IMG/VR virus record: IMGVR_UViG_3300045973_000059 | Location: 1-40,620 of that record | DNA from: a virus | Direction: 5' to 3' (one strand) | Length of the DNA: 40,620 nucleotides | Part shown: piece after piece, positions 21,728 through 30,276 of the stretch | Position numbering within the stretch: the first letter of the stretch is position 1 | Layout of the letters: the number at the start of each line of letters is the position of its first letter | Position numbers and translations under genes: made by a program | Notes under the pieces: generated by a model | What the model saw: only the letters and a program-made list of their open reading frames with translations | Told to the model about the DNA's origin: nothing | Database searches by the model: none

Positions 21728-23035
21728 TTACATAAGGTTCGTAACCTTGACCTTACGGAAGTACTGGTTAGCACCAGCCGTGAATGTCATTGCATCAGGT
21801 GCGCCTGTCTGCAAACCGTTGGTTGTGACGAACGGGTTGCTGACCATTCCGTAACGAGTCTTGAAGCCAATCTTCGGCTGGAAGCTGTTCGGGTCAGTTG
21901 CGCGTACCATCTGAAGCGGAACGTATGGGCAGTAGAAGATACCAGCGTCATACGGGGTCTTGCCCTTGTAGCCGACAACGTAGAACTGTGAAGCGGCTGA
22001 AATGTTCGCGCTGTATGGGTCAATGAAGACCTTGAAGCGGCCATTCAACACACCAGCGAACGTGTTGCCAGTGTCATCGATTTCGAGGTTGTTGGTCAAG
22101 CCAGTTGCGTAATCCAACTTGCCAGCCATTGCCAACGCTGAACCAACGTCTGCCGACACGATGATAAAGTTACCCTTACCACGACGGGTTTGCTGGCCGA
22201 TAACGTTTGCATCTCGTTCGATCTGGAACATCAAGCCCTTGAAACGCTCAACACTCCAACGACCATTTGAGTCAACGTCAAGATTGAAGGTACCCGGAAC
22301 TGCGGTTGAAGCGGCACCGACCTTGGCGACCTTGTAGATGGTACGAACGACTTCACGATTGATTTCCGCAAGCATTTCCTGCGAAAGGATGTTGCTCAAC
22401 TCGCCTTCGGCGTCAGCACCGTGGACAGCCTTCAAGTCCTGTGCCAATTCGATGGTGTACTCACCCTTCAAGGCGCGAGACAAAGCGGTTACTGAAGTCT
22501 TTTCGATGCTGAAAGTCATTTCAGCAAAGACGCCACCAGCACCACCTGTTCCCAAAGCTTCGGCGTCAGCCGTTGGCATACCAGTACCAGTGGTGTACGG
22601 GTTACCGTCCACAGGGTTGGTTCCAACGTGTGTGCCTGTACCAGCGAAATCGGTATCAGCTTCGTTGAACAAAGCTTCAATACCAGTGTTGCTACGATCC
22701 GTACCATACTTGCTCTTCAGTGCGAAGATCAAACCTGTCGGGCCTGTCATGGGCTGTACGCCGCAAATGTCATAGGCCATCAAGTTTGGCAACGAACGAC
22801 GGACAAGCGAGATAAGAATAGGATCATACTTATCGATACCAGCCGTTGACGAAATGTTGTTAGCTGGCGCATCTTCTGAAAGCATCTGTTCCTGATTCTT
22901 AGCTTCGCGGAACTGATTCTCTAGTACGATGGTCGTAACGTCACGACGGTACTGACTTGTGATAGGCGCAAACTTGTCATTGGTAAGTACTGGCTCCCAA
23001 CGCTTGTCATAGCCTTTCTCTTCGATTAGATACAT
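21728..23035 (-). CDS. 23: Major capsid protein, gp23
   Basis: A 435-residue HK97-fold capsid protein of the T4 type (T4 gp23 has 521). Recognisable blocks are YDPILISLVRRSLPNLMAYD, CGVQPMTGPTGLIFALKSKY, NRFKVYIDPY-like GRFKVFIDPY, YKGKTPYDAGIFYCPYVPLQ, and PKIGFKTRYGMVSNPF near the C-terminus. The N-terminal 54 residues look like the delta-piece removed by gp21. MLSE followed by DAPANN (51-60) fits the L-x-E cleavage rule. The ATG has AAGGAG upstream and a CATAAATA late box at 23077-23084. A terminator follows the stop. No separate vertex protein gene (T4 gene 24) is next to it. Confidence 0.98.
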   Translation of the reverse strand: MYLIEEKGYDKRWEPVLTNDKFAPITSQYRRDVTTIVLENQFREAKNQEQMLSEDAPANNISSTAGIDKYDPILISLVRRSLPNLMAYDICGVQPMTGPTGLIFALKSKYGTDRSNTGIEALFNEADTDFAGTGTHVGTNPVDGNPYTTGTGMPTADAEALGTGGAGGVFAEMTFSIEKTSVTALSRALKGEYTIELAQDLKAVHGADAEGELSNILSQEMLAEINREVVRTIYKVAKVGAASTAVPGTFNLDVDSNGRWSVERFKGLMFQIERDANVIGQQTRRGKGNFIIVSADVGSALAMAGKLDYATGLTNNLEIDDTGNTFAGVLNGRFKVFIDPYSANISAASQFYVVGYKGKTPYDAGIFYCPYVPLQMVRATDPNSFQPKIGFKTRYGMVSNPFVTTNGLQTGAPDAMTFTAGANQYFRKVKVTNLM

Positions 23036-23076
23036 TTATTTCTCCTTTGTGATGAATTTACTTTTGAACACGTTAG

Positions 23077-23084
23077 TATTTATG
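23077..23084 (-). promoter_or_regulatory. T4-type late promoter box (CATAAATA) for gene 23
   Basis: CATAAATA, a known one-base variant of the late consensus, lies between the gene 22 stop and the capsid ATG, 42 bases upstream of the start. It would give the high, separate expression expected for the major capsid protein. Confidence 0.7.
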
Positions 23085-23097
23085 CATTCCAGAATTT

Positions 23098-24426
23098 CTA
23101 GAAACGCATCTTCCCACTAATCTTGGCATTAAGTGCCGCGATTTCTGGATCGAATGCTTCGGAGATATTAGGCTCTGAACCATCGACTTCCTCAATAACG
23201 TTCTGAACTGTCGAAGGTGTTCCGGAGAACAAGTTCTTCTTAACAATTTCAAGCTTTTCCGCAAACGACTTGTCATCCTCATAGGTCACTTCTTCGACCA
23301 ATGAATTAAACTTTTCAATCTGCGTCTTGGCCATGCCTTCCGTAACCTGTGTAACTACCAGATTGCGCTTCATGGCAAGCAACTCTTCGGCCAATTCAGT
23401 TGCGTCATTGATTACTTCATCGCGTTCAGCCTGAAGTGTGTCAATGGCTTCCTGCATTTCGCCTAATACATCGTACTTCTCATCTGGAACGTCGATGTAG
23501 TTTTCCACGAAACAGGTACGAAGACTCTTCATGAAGTTTTCAGCAATCTCTGTGCGGAGCATGTTGCTGACAGCAACTTCATTTGTCTTCACCCATTCTT
23601 CAGCCGCATAGCTCATATATTCATCGATCTTCTCGACCAATGCCATTTCCTTCTCAGCGATGATCTGCACTGCTTTTTCAGCAACGGCATCTTCGATCAA
23701 GGAAACTTCGTGGGCTACACGCGCTACAACAGCGGCTTCAAACAACGAAGCGGCCTTTGACTTGAACTCTTCAGACAAGTCAACATCTTCAGTGAACAAA
23801 TTGGCAACATCCTGCTCAAGTTCTTCCTTCTTCATCTTGGTGAACTTGGCCTTTTTGTCATCCTTATCTTTCTTGTCTTCATCGTCTTCATCATCGTCTT
23901 CATCATCGTCATCATCATCCTTCTTTTCCTTCTTATCACCCTTTTCAAACTTCTCTTCCAACTCAGTCTCTTCTTCCGTTGTCTCTACCAACTCTTCGTC
24001 GGTTTCTGTCTCTTCACCGCGCATGACATTGCCCTTTGAAGAAGACTTATTGATTTCAGAAGTAGGATCGGCAACTGTGGTATAACCCGGAGCCTTACCG
24101 ATTGGCCCCTTCATGGCAATACCAGCCTTCGGCAATGCCTTTTTGAATGCTGGCCCACCGGGGTTTTTTCCAAGGTCTACAATTGGAGCATCCTTAGAAC
24201 TACCCTGCTTGGCGGGGCCAGCTTCGAAGGCACCAACCTTTGGGCCTACACCGACACCAGACTCGCCCTGTCCCTTGCGAATGGTCTTTCCACCACCGCT
24301 TCCCTTTTCTAGAACCTGAACGTCAGGCTTCTTTGAAGAACCCTGCGCGGGAGCCTCTGACTCACGATTCTTACCGTAGCCGGGATATGCTTCCAGAAGG
24401 TCTTCCATCTTTTTCTTTAATGACAT
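23098..24426 (-). CDS. 22: Prohead core scaffold, gp22
   Basis: A 442-residue acidic scaffold protein, much longer than T4 gp22 (269). The C-terminal half matches gp22: DLSEEFKSKAASLFEAAVVA, then VEKIDEYMSYAAEEWVKTNE, then LRTEIAENFMKSLRTCFVEN, then YIDVPDEKYDVLGEMQ. The N-terminal 150 residues are a Gly-, Ala-, Lys- and Pro-rich low-complexity segment. It is followed by an extreme acidic run of Asp and Glu at about 168-190 (DDDDDDEDDDEDDEDKKDK). The family forms the temporary core of the prohead and is cut to small peptides by gp21. Order 20-21-22-23 and a late box upstream support the call. Confidence 0.93.
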   Translation of the reverse strand: MSLKKKMEDLLEAYPGYGKNRESEAPAQGSSKKPDVQVLEKGSGGGKTIRKGQGESGVGVGPKVGAFEAGPAKQGSSKDAPIVDLGKNPGGPAFKKALPKAGIAMKGPIGKAPGYTTVADPTSEINKSSSKGNVMRGEETETDEELVETTEEETELEEKFEKGDKKEKKDDDDDDEDDDEDDEDKKDKDDKKAKFTKMKKEELEQDVANLFTEDVDLSEEFKSKAASLFEAAVVARVAHEVSLIEDAVAEKAVQIIAEKEMALVEKIDEYMSYAAEEWVKTNEVAVSNMLRTEIAENFMKSLRTCFVENYIDVPDEKYDVLGEMQEAIDTLQAERDEVINDATELAEELLAMKRNLVVTQVTEGMAKTQIEKFNSLVEEVTYEDDKSFAEKLEIVKKNLFSGTPSTVQNVIEEVDGSEPNISEAFDPEIAALNAKISGKMRF

Positions 24427-24460
24427 GTATGCTCTCCTAAATTAGTGTGGCATGTTCTTG

Positions 24461-24468
24461 TATTTATA
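24461..24468 (-). promoter_or_regulatory. T4-type late promoter box for gene 22
   Basis: An exact TATAAATA on the minus strand lies 35 bases before the gene 22 ATG and just beyond the gene 21 stop. It allows scaffold to be transcribed separately from the protease. Confidence 0.75.
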
Positions 24469-24481
24469 CGACGGCGATTTT

Positions 24482-25144
24482 CTACTTCCCCTCTATGCTC
24501 TTCAAAAACTTCGATAAAGCGATCATTTTCACTTCGGCCAATTGCTGTTTTTTGGCCTTCATAATCATTTCTTTTACTTCTTCCTGCTCCTGCATTGTCC
24601 ACGAACCCTTCTTTACGTCGAAGAACCATTCTCTACCTTCCATAATTCCACGAACAAAGGCATCTGGGGCTGAAGGATCAGCGACGATATCAGCGGCAGT
24701 AGCCAGATAGAAGTCATTTTGAACTTCGTTGATTCCATCAGAGTTCATCTTCAAGGTTCCCAACCCACGGGATGAAACACCAAACTTGGCACCCTCATCA
24801 ATGAACGTCTTAACAATACGCCCCATAGGGGTATCCATAACCTTGGCTCGCCCAATGAAGTTGTTGCCGTCTTCCTTGAGAGATACAATCATATGAGAGA
24901 CACGATCCAAATTGATGGTGGGGCCATCCGGGTGTCCTAGTTCACCAAAGGCTCTCTTGGCATTCACATATTGTTCATTATAGAGAGCCACCTTTTCACG
25001 CAACATATCAGCGGGATAGAATCGCTTATTGCGATTGGGAATACCACCCTGAAGATAGATGCCTTCAATGAAGTAACTTTTGTCAGCACCCTTACCTTCG
25101 GTGATAACCTGTACTTCTTCATTAAGCTCTTGAATGATTTTCAT
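24482..25144 (-). CDS. 21: Prohead maturation protease, gp21
   Basis: A 220-residue serine protease (T4 gp21 has 212) that assembles in the prohead core and cleaves scaffold and capsid proteins. YFIEGIYLQGGIPNRNKRFY opens the domain. FGELGHPDGPTINLDRVSHM (66-85) holds the catalytic His71, and KFGVSSRGLGTL (120-131) holds the nucleophile Ser. The later APDAFVRGIMEGREWFFDV is also family-typical. The C-terminus KFLKSIEGK is likely the autocleavage tail. The start lies two bases after the preceding gene. No residue essential to the family looks missing. Confidence 0.96.
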   Translation of the reverse strand: MKIIQELNEEVQVITEGKGADKSYFIEGIYLQGGIPNRNKRFYPADMLREKVALYNEQYVNAKRAFGELGHPDGPTINLDRVSHMIVSLKEDGNNFIGRAKVMDTPMGRIVKTFIDEGAKFGVSSRGLGTLKMNSDGINEVQNDFYLATAADIVADPSAPDAFVRGIMEGREWFFDVKKGSWTMQEQEEVKEMIMKAKKQQLAEVKMIALSKFLKSIEGK

Positions 25145-25146
25145 CT

Positions 25147-25545
25147 TTATCCGTCCTGATCGTTGTTTCGGTGTTGCGTATTTCCATAGCCAGCTATCTT
25201 GACTAATTCAAGAATGACCCATCCCGGCTGTGCTAATGTTACGACAATATCAGAGCCATTTTCCTGTGAATCAGTATATCCGCTATAGATTTCTCCCCAA
25301 TGACCAAGGGCGGTATAAACCGTAATACTGTTTCTTACTACCGTAAATGCATCAGCGGTAGCTATTCCTGCTGTTCCCCAATGAATACCCATGATATCAA
25401 CCTTGGGATTCGTTGCGACTTCATGAATGCCAAAGAGCATATCTGTCGCCAGTGAAATCGTCTTATTTCCGGCTGGCCCAGACACCTTCACCACACAATG
25501 AATGGGTGTTTTCTTTAGGAATGTGATTGCTGTACTTTCTGCCAT
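25147..25545 (-). CDS. Putative virion protein between the 67/68 region and gene 21
   Basis: A 132-residue protein with repeated beta-strand pattern: HCVVKVSGPAGNKTISLATD, then NPKVDIMGIHWGTAGIATAD, then FTVVRNSITVYTALGHWGEI, ending DIVVTLAQPGWVILELVKI. A similar layout (valine-rich strands, a central GxxW, an xVxRN strand) is common in small structural proteins of marine T4-like phages. Position in the head operon directly upstream of gene 21, and late expression, suggest a head or virion component. The specific role is unknown. Confidence 0.6.
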   Translation of the reverse strand: MAESTAITFLKKTPIHCVVKVSGPAGNKTISLATDMLFGIHEVATNPKVDIMGIHWGTAGIATADAFTVVRNSITVYTALGHWGEIYSGYTDSQENGSDIVVTLAQPGWVILELVKIAGYGNTQHRNNDQDG

Positions 25546-25570
25546 GGGCTAGTCCTCTTGTCTCTGAATT

Positions 25571-26719
25571 TTAGTTGTCATTTTTCTTCCTATCCCCATA
25601 CAACGTCTTTCTTGCTTCTCGACGCTTTTGCAATGCTAGGCGTTTTTCGGCTTCTGGGTCTGGGGTTTTGGCTCTCTTGGCGATGATAGCCCGTGCTTCC
25701 TTGTACTTGGCGTATTTTTCACGGGTTTCATCATACTTTCTATGATACTCAGCATGTTTCAATGCCTTCTTTGCATGTTTCAATGCGCCTTCGTTATCAC
25801 CAATAGTGTGGTGAGCGATTGATTGTGATAGACGTTCCTTGTAAGCGGAATGCACGGTGTCCTTGGACAACTCCCCAAGCAATTCCCCCTTGAAATCATC
25901 GAAGCTTGCGGCCACCATACGCATACCAGCATTCATACCCGCTGGCATGATGGGAAGGTCTGTCTGAGCCACATCAGGACGCTTATCCTTCTTGGTTCCC
26001 TTGGCTGGCTTGACGGACTCGGAAACACCGTGACCAGAGGAATGAGGAATACCTGACTTTGACTCGCGCTCTTCTTTCTTTCCTTCCAGATTGCGCGTCT
26101 TGTTTCTCTCGCTACGATACTTGGTTTTGCGTTCCCACTTGGCGGCGGCTTTCGCCGTCAACGCCTTAGCTTCTGGAATAAAGGATTCGGCTGACTGTAA
26201 TGACCCATCGATACCTACCCGACGAATCTTGGATGCTTCAGCCTTTCCCTTGGACTTCTTGATGTACTGATAGGCGATTTCACCAGCACCCAACTTCTTG
26301 GCCTTAGGGTCTTTTTCCTTTGGGGCATTATCGATTTCTTCAGCGATTTTGCGAAGAGGATGATCCTTAATGAACGTCTTTCCATCATGCTTCAATGGAG
26401 GAAGCTTCTTCAACCCCGTCTTGACACTTCCACCACCACGGGCCACACCACTCTTGGTAAATCCTGTGGGTGGACGCCACATACTCTTTCCTTCCTCAAG
26501 AGGATCAAACTCACTCTTGAGATTCATCCACGGCGAACCGTATTTCTTGAGATACTTACTTGGAGGTAGACGCCTTCCGGATTTCTTATGGGCCTTCATT
26601 CTCGCCCCAAACTTTGCAGTGGCGCGAACGGCGATTTCATCCAATTCGATTGCCTCATCCCCCACCACATCACAAATAGAGTGGAGGAATTCTTGTAGGT
26701 CTTGAGCGAAGTTTTCCAT
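25571..26719 (-). CDS. Basic head-operon protein of unknown function
   Basis: A 382-residue, strongly basic, low-complexity protein. The N-terminal 45 residues may be ordered (FAQDLQEFLHSICDVVGDEA). The middle is rich in Lys, Gly and Pro. A helical segment near 300-345 has AHHTIGDNEGALKHAKKALK and HAEYHRKYDETREKYAKYKE, and the end is RREARKTLYGDRKKNDN. With the neighbour at 26721-28010 it fills the place of T4 genes 67 and 68 between portal and protease. By position and charge it could be a core or internal head protein that contacts DNA and is processed by gp21. I recognise no homologue. Confidence 0.7.
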   Translation of the reverse strand: MENFAQDLQEFLHSICDVVGDEAIELDEIAVRATAKFGARMKAHKKSGRRLPPSKYLKKYGSPWMNLKSEFDPLEEGKSMWRPPTGFTKSGVARGGGSVKTGLKKLPPLKHDGKTFIKDHPLRKIAEEIDNAPKEKDPKAKKLGAGEIAYQYIKKSKGKAEASKIRRVGIDGSLQSAESFIPEAKALTAKAAAKWERKTKYRSERNKTRNLEGKKEERESKSGIPHSSGHGVSESVKPAKGTKKDKRPDVAQTDLPIMPAGMNAGMRMVAASFDDFKGELLGELSKDTVHSAYKERLSQSIAHHTIGDNEGALKHAKKALKHAEYHRKYDETREKYAKYKEARAIIAKRAKTPDPEAEKRLALQKRREARKTLYGDRKKNDN

Positions 26720-26720
26720 G

Positions 26721-28010
26721 TTACTTCTTTTCCTTTTTGGTCTTTGGCTTCGGGGTCAGCAATGCAGAAGCCTTCTCAACGCGCTTCAATGCCTTATGCT
26801 CAAACCGCTTCTTCAAATCACCACGGCCAATGTGACCCGCTTCAGCGGCATTTCCCGCATTCTTGGCGATGCTCATAGGAAGGGCGGCGGCATAACGATC
26901 CTTGGCCCCCTTGCTGATTTCATCAATCTGTTCTTCCTCAATGACTTCTCCTTCCTCTTCTGTTTCTTCAGAAGCTACTTCTTCAACAGTTTCCTCTTCT
27001 GGTGCTTCGAACATGCCAGCGGCAAGCTCGTTGCGTAGACCGTCTAGAATGGAATCGATCTTTGCACCCATGACAGCATTGAAGACATGTTCCACTTCTG
27101 GGTCTTCAGTGGCAATGCCAGCGAGAATGGCCTGTGGGCCTTCCGCAAGAATATCTTCCTGCGTCATTTCCTGCTCTTCGGTATCTTCCATTTCTGTTTC
27201 CTCTGTGGTTTCTTCCTGCATCATCTTTCTCATACTTCCCTGAAACTTGGGTGGCTTGTAGGCGATAGGCTTTGAATGTTCTTTACCATTGGCCGCATCA
27301 TACAACGCCGATGACGCTTTGTTAATACCGTCAACAGACCCGCTAACATGAAAGATGACTTCCTTCTCATCGGGTAGCAATTCAACGCTGTGAATCTGAA
27401 CACCGTGCTTCTTCAGAATCTTTTCAGCATGTTGATCCATGAAGGCTTCATTACCACGGAATTCGTGGGTTGAGCCGTACTTGTATTCATTTACTTGAGT
27501 CATATCAGTTTCCTCGTTGTTTTGACTAAAATGTTGTCTTCCTACTCTTCGGTGGGCATTCTTATCATGTGCTATTCTTCCAAGGAGTTCCCTACCCGGA
27601 AAGCGAGCATTCAATCCCTGAAGTACGTCCTTTCCATATTTGAGAATGGTGGCATTCTTCTTGGCCTTGTTCTCTTTGTTACCCTCTTCAATCATTTTCT
27701 TTTCCTCTGACCAAAGTGAACCTAGCTTTGCGGCCTTTCGTAGTGTCATTCCTTGGAGCCGTGAATCTGGTTTCTTTGGCTTTGGGGGTTTGTTCTTTCG
27801 TTCTTCCTTCGCCTTCTTTGCTTCTTCCTTATGCTTTCTCTGCAAAGCGTCAGATGCATTTTGAATGCCTCTCCTGCGCTTTGATCTTTCTCGGTCTGTT
27901 CGTTCATCGTGCAAGTGATCTGGCATGTCCTTGTCAGGAATATCAGTCAACCGCGCCTCGTCCCGATACGCATGAATCTTTTCTCTACTGAGTTCCAGTA
28001 GGGTTTTCAT
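26721..28010 (-). CDS. Putative prohead core protein (67/68-like position)
   Basis: A 429-residue protein with three parts. The N-terminal 165 residues are basic (KEEAKKAKEERKNKPPKPKK). The middle is about 170-250 and looks alpha/beta (HGVQIHSVELLPDEKEVIFH, then VSGSVDGINKASSALYDA). An acidic Glu- and Thr-rich region at about 265-370 leads to EEEQIDEISKGAKDRYAAAL and a basic tail. The acidic part and its position after the portal gene resemble T4 gp67 and gp68. An in-frame ATG at 27503 (residue 170) has GAGG eight bases upstream and would yield a 260-residue form without the basic part. The stop lies one base before the next gene. Confidence 0.65.
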   Translation of the reverse strand: MKTLLELSREKIHAYRDEARLTDIPDKDMPDHLHDERTDRERSKRRRGIQNASDALQRKHKEEAKKAKEERKNKPPKPKKPDSRLQGMTLRKAAKLGSLWSEEKKMIEEGNKENKAKKNATILKYGKDVLQGLNARFPGRELLGRIAHDKNAHRRVGRQHFSQNNEETDMTQVNEYKYGSTHEFRGNEAFMDQHAEKILKKHGVQIHSVELLPDEKEVIFHVSGSVDGINKASSALYDAANGKEHSKPIAYKPPKFQGSMRKMMQEETTEETEMEDTEEQEMTQEDILAEGPQAILAGIATEDPEVEHVFNAVMGAKIDSILDGLRNELAAGMFEAPEEETVEEVASEETEEEGEVIEEEQIDEISKGAKDRYAAALPMSIAKNAGNAAEAGHIGRGDLKKRFEHKALKRVEKASALLTPKPKTKKEKK

Positions 28011-29656
28011 TACTTAGCTTTTCCTGCTGAAGAACCACCCGCTGGTGCTTTGGCCTTTGGCTTCTTTGGTGCTGTCTTTGAAGCCGCTGGACTTGGTGCA
28101 ACAGACTGCTTCAGAATTGGTGATAGAGGATCAAGACCCGGATTTCCACCACCCGGAATCATACCACCCATACCCATGGGGTTTGGTGGGTCTTTCTTGA
28201 TTCCCTTCTCAATCTCGGCAATCTCTTCATCAGTCATGTTAAGGACTTCCTTCATGCAATATTTCATGTCCACAAACAAACCCTGATATGGGGCAATTAA
28301 GCCCAATAGGTCAAACCGTGAACGAAGGATTTCCTGCTTCTTTGACTCTGCGTAGTAGGCATCCTGTGCAAAGTCGTATTGAATGTCGTATTGAATCTCT
28401 TCCCATTCTTGTTCTGTCATCACGTTGGTCAAAATCAACTGTGTGCAAAGAAGATCGTGGAAGAGGGTACTGAACTTGTTCTGCAATTTGTCAATGAACT
28501 TGACGAACTTCAATTCGTCGCGTGTGATTTCAGCGGCACGACCAAAGTTTAAGCCACCTTGTTGCTCTAGGCGTGACATAGGAACGTTCAACGACTGATA
28601 GAGCTTCTTCTGGAAGTAGATAACGTCTTCAATCTGTCCAAGGTTATCTCCACCCGGAAGCGTATCGATTTCTGTTCCCTTGCCACCCTCACGACGGGGC
28701 AACCAAAAGTCTTCCAACATGCTCATGTATTTCTTGTCATCACGGATTTCACCCGTGTTTGAATCATACACCAGCTTGTTGCGATACCTATTCATCTGAT
28801 CTTTGACGTACTGCTCGGCCTTGATCTTGGGCAAGTTACCTACGTCAATGTAGAAAATTCTACGTTCTGGGGCGCGAGCCAAACGGTAGATGACCAAAGC
28901 GTTTTCCATCATACGCAACTGGTTGGCTGGCTTGATGGCCTTGTGCATGTAGCTCAAGACCATGTTGTTATCTTGGTCGATCAATCCTGACGGGGCATAT
29001 GCAATGGAGTCAGGGGTGATTTTCAAACCTTGGGTGGTAATGGGGGTAGCGGAACCTCTGGTTGCGGCTACTCCGGACTGATTGTATACATAGTATTCTT
29101 CAGTCTTCTTGATGAAATCCACGCCTGTCTTCAGGTCTTTCTCTCTGTGAATTTCTCTGATCTTCTTGATTTTGCGGGGGTCAATGTAGCGAATGTCCTT
29201 CAACCCTTCCTTCTTATTTGCTACGTCAATCACTTTGTGAAAGTGAATACGCCCATCGATGTACCAACGTCGAAAGTAGTCTTGGGCGCGTTTGTCCAGC
29301 TTCATAAGCTTGCTGATCTTCTTGAATGCCTTCTCAATTTCCTTCTTGATGTTGTCAGACAACTCAACCTTCTTCAGGTTGATCGTCACGGGTGCATCAT
29401 TGTCTACGTTGGCAATCGCTTCATTGACGATATCTTCAATCGCCATATCAACGTCTGCCATAAGCGAAATATCCCGATACTTCTTGATGAGTTCCCCTTC
29501 GGTCTTTGCGGCACCGTCAAGGTCAAGATAAGTAGCGAAATGTCCACCAGCCCTAAATGTATCGTAGGCACCATCATCGGAAGGTGGCACGAAACTCTTT
29601 TCAGTTTGTGCGGGTTCCTCCCGATGGATAGTATACCCAAAAATGTCTAATGCCAT
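28010..29656 (-). CDS. 20: Portal vertex protein, gp20
   Basis: A 548-residue portal subunit (T4 gp20 has 524), the dodecameric ring through which DNA enters and leaves the head. Family blocks include LIKKYRDISLMADVDMAIED, then IVNEAIANVDNDAPVTINL, then RMMENALVIYRLARAPERRI, then FYIDVGNLPKIKAEQYVKDQ, then YKNTGE-like YDSNTGEIRDDKKYMSMLED, then FWLPRREGGKGTEIDTLPGG. The C-terminal 55 residues form a Gly-, Pro-, Ala- and Lys-rich tail (MGMGGMIPGGGNPGLDPL) not typical of T4. Its ATG overlaps nothing, and the stop overlaps the next ATG (TAATG). Confidence 0.97.
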   Translation of the reverse strand: MALDIFGYTIHREEPAQTEKSFVPPSDDGAYDTFRAGGHFATYLDLDGAAKTEGELIKKYRDISLMADVDMAIEDIVNEAIANVDNDAPVTINLKKVELSDNIKKEIEKAFKKISKLMKLDKRAQDYFRRWYIDGRIHFHKVIDVANKKEGLKDIRYIDPRKIKKIREIHREKDLKTGVDFIKKTEEYYVYNQSGVAATRGSATPITTQGLKITPDSIAYAPSGLIDQDNNMVLSYMHKAIKPANQLRMMENALVIYRLARAPERRIFYIDVGNLPKIKAEQYVKDQMNRYRNKLVYDSNTGEIRDDKKYMSMLEDFWLPRREGGKGTEIDTLPGGDNLGQIEDVIYFQKKLYQSLNVPMSRLEQQGGLNFGRAAEITRDELKFVKFIDKLQNKFSTLFHDLLCTQLILTNVMTEQEWEEIQYDIQYDFAQDAYYAESKKQEILRSRFDLLGLIAPYQGLFVDMKYCMKEVLNMTDEEIAEIEKGIKKDPPNPMGMGGMIPGGGNPGLDPLSPILKQSVAPSPAASKTAPKKPKAKAPAGGSSAGKAK

Positions 29657-29681
29657 GATATGTCCTAATTAAAGGGTGCGA

Positions 29682-30251
29682 TTAAATGCCCACGGCATTA
29701 TCGTTAGCTGGAATCACTGAAGCAAAGGATGGGTCAAGAATCTCAAACGCCTGATACTGGAACGTAACAGTGAATTCTGAGATAACATCGTTGGAGCCGT
29801 ATGACAAACCGACTTCTGACACCGTGATTGGAAATGCGCCGAAGAAGCCGTATGTCCGAATCGACTCGTTGTTTCTGTCCAACTGTTCCACTGAGAAGTC
29901 AACCATATACTTGGCTGGCAACGTGATACCACCGTTGTTCTCGCGGATATTCATCATGTTTGACCACTGTTCGAACTTGTTACGCAACGACATTTGTGTG
30001 TCGTTGATAACGGTAATCGTCCACGGATCAAACGTCCTTTCGCCAGCCAACTTCACTTCACGGCCACGATACTGTACAATCGTAGGATTGACGTTCGAAG
30101 CGGGAAGTGAGGCCGCTGTGACCAAGAAGTTGTCTGAATCCTTGTTAGGAATGGGTGACGGAAATGTAAGCCAAACCTTGAATTGGTTTGGACGCGCACC
30201 ACCCGCACCCAGACGGCTCTTGAAGTCGTTGATATTCATTAGCTCTGCCAT
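29682..30251 (-). CDS. 19: Tail tube protein, gp19
   Basis: A 189-residue tube subunit (T4 gp19 has 163). NINDFKSRLGAGGARPNQFK (5-24) is the typical start, followed by VWLTFPSP, then YRGREVKLAGERTFDPWTIT, then VINDTQMSLRNKFEQWSNMM. The late strands GAFPITVSEVGLSYGSNDVI and SEFTVTFQYQAFEILDP complete the barrel. Hexameric rings of this protein stack inside the gp18 sheath. It sits between 18 and 20 as in T4, with an AGGAG site before the ATG. Confidence 0.95.
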   Translation of the reverse strand: MAELMNINDFKSRLGAGGARPNQFKVWLTFPSPIPNKDSDNFLVTAASLPASNVNPTIVQYRGREVKLAGERTFDPWTITVINDTQMSLRNKFEQWSNMMNIRENNGGITLPAKYMVDFSVEQLDRNNESIRTYGFFGAFPITVSEVGLSYGSNDVISEFTVTFQYQAFEILDPSFASVIPANDNAVGI

Positions 30252-30276
30252 GTATGTTCTCCTTGAACGTTATTTG

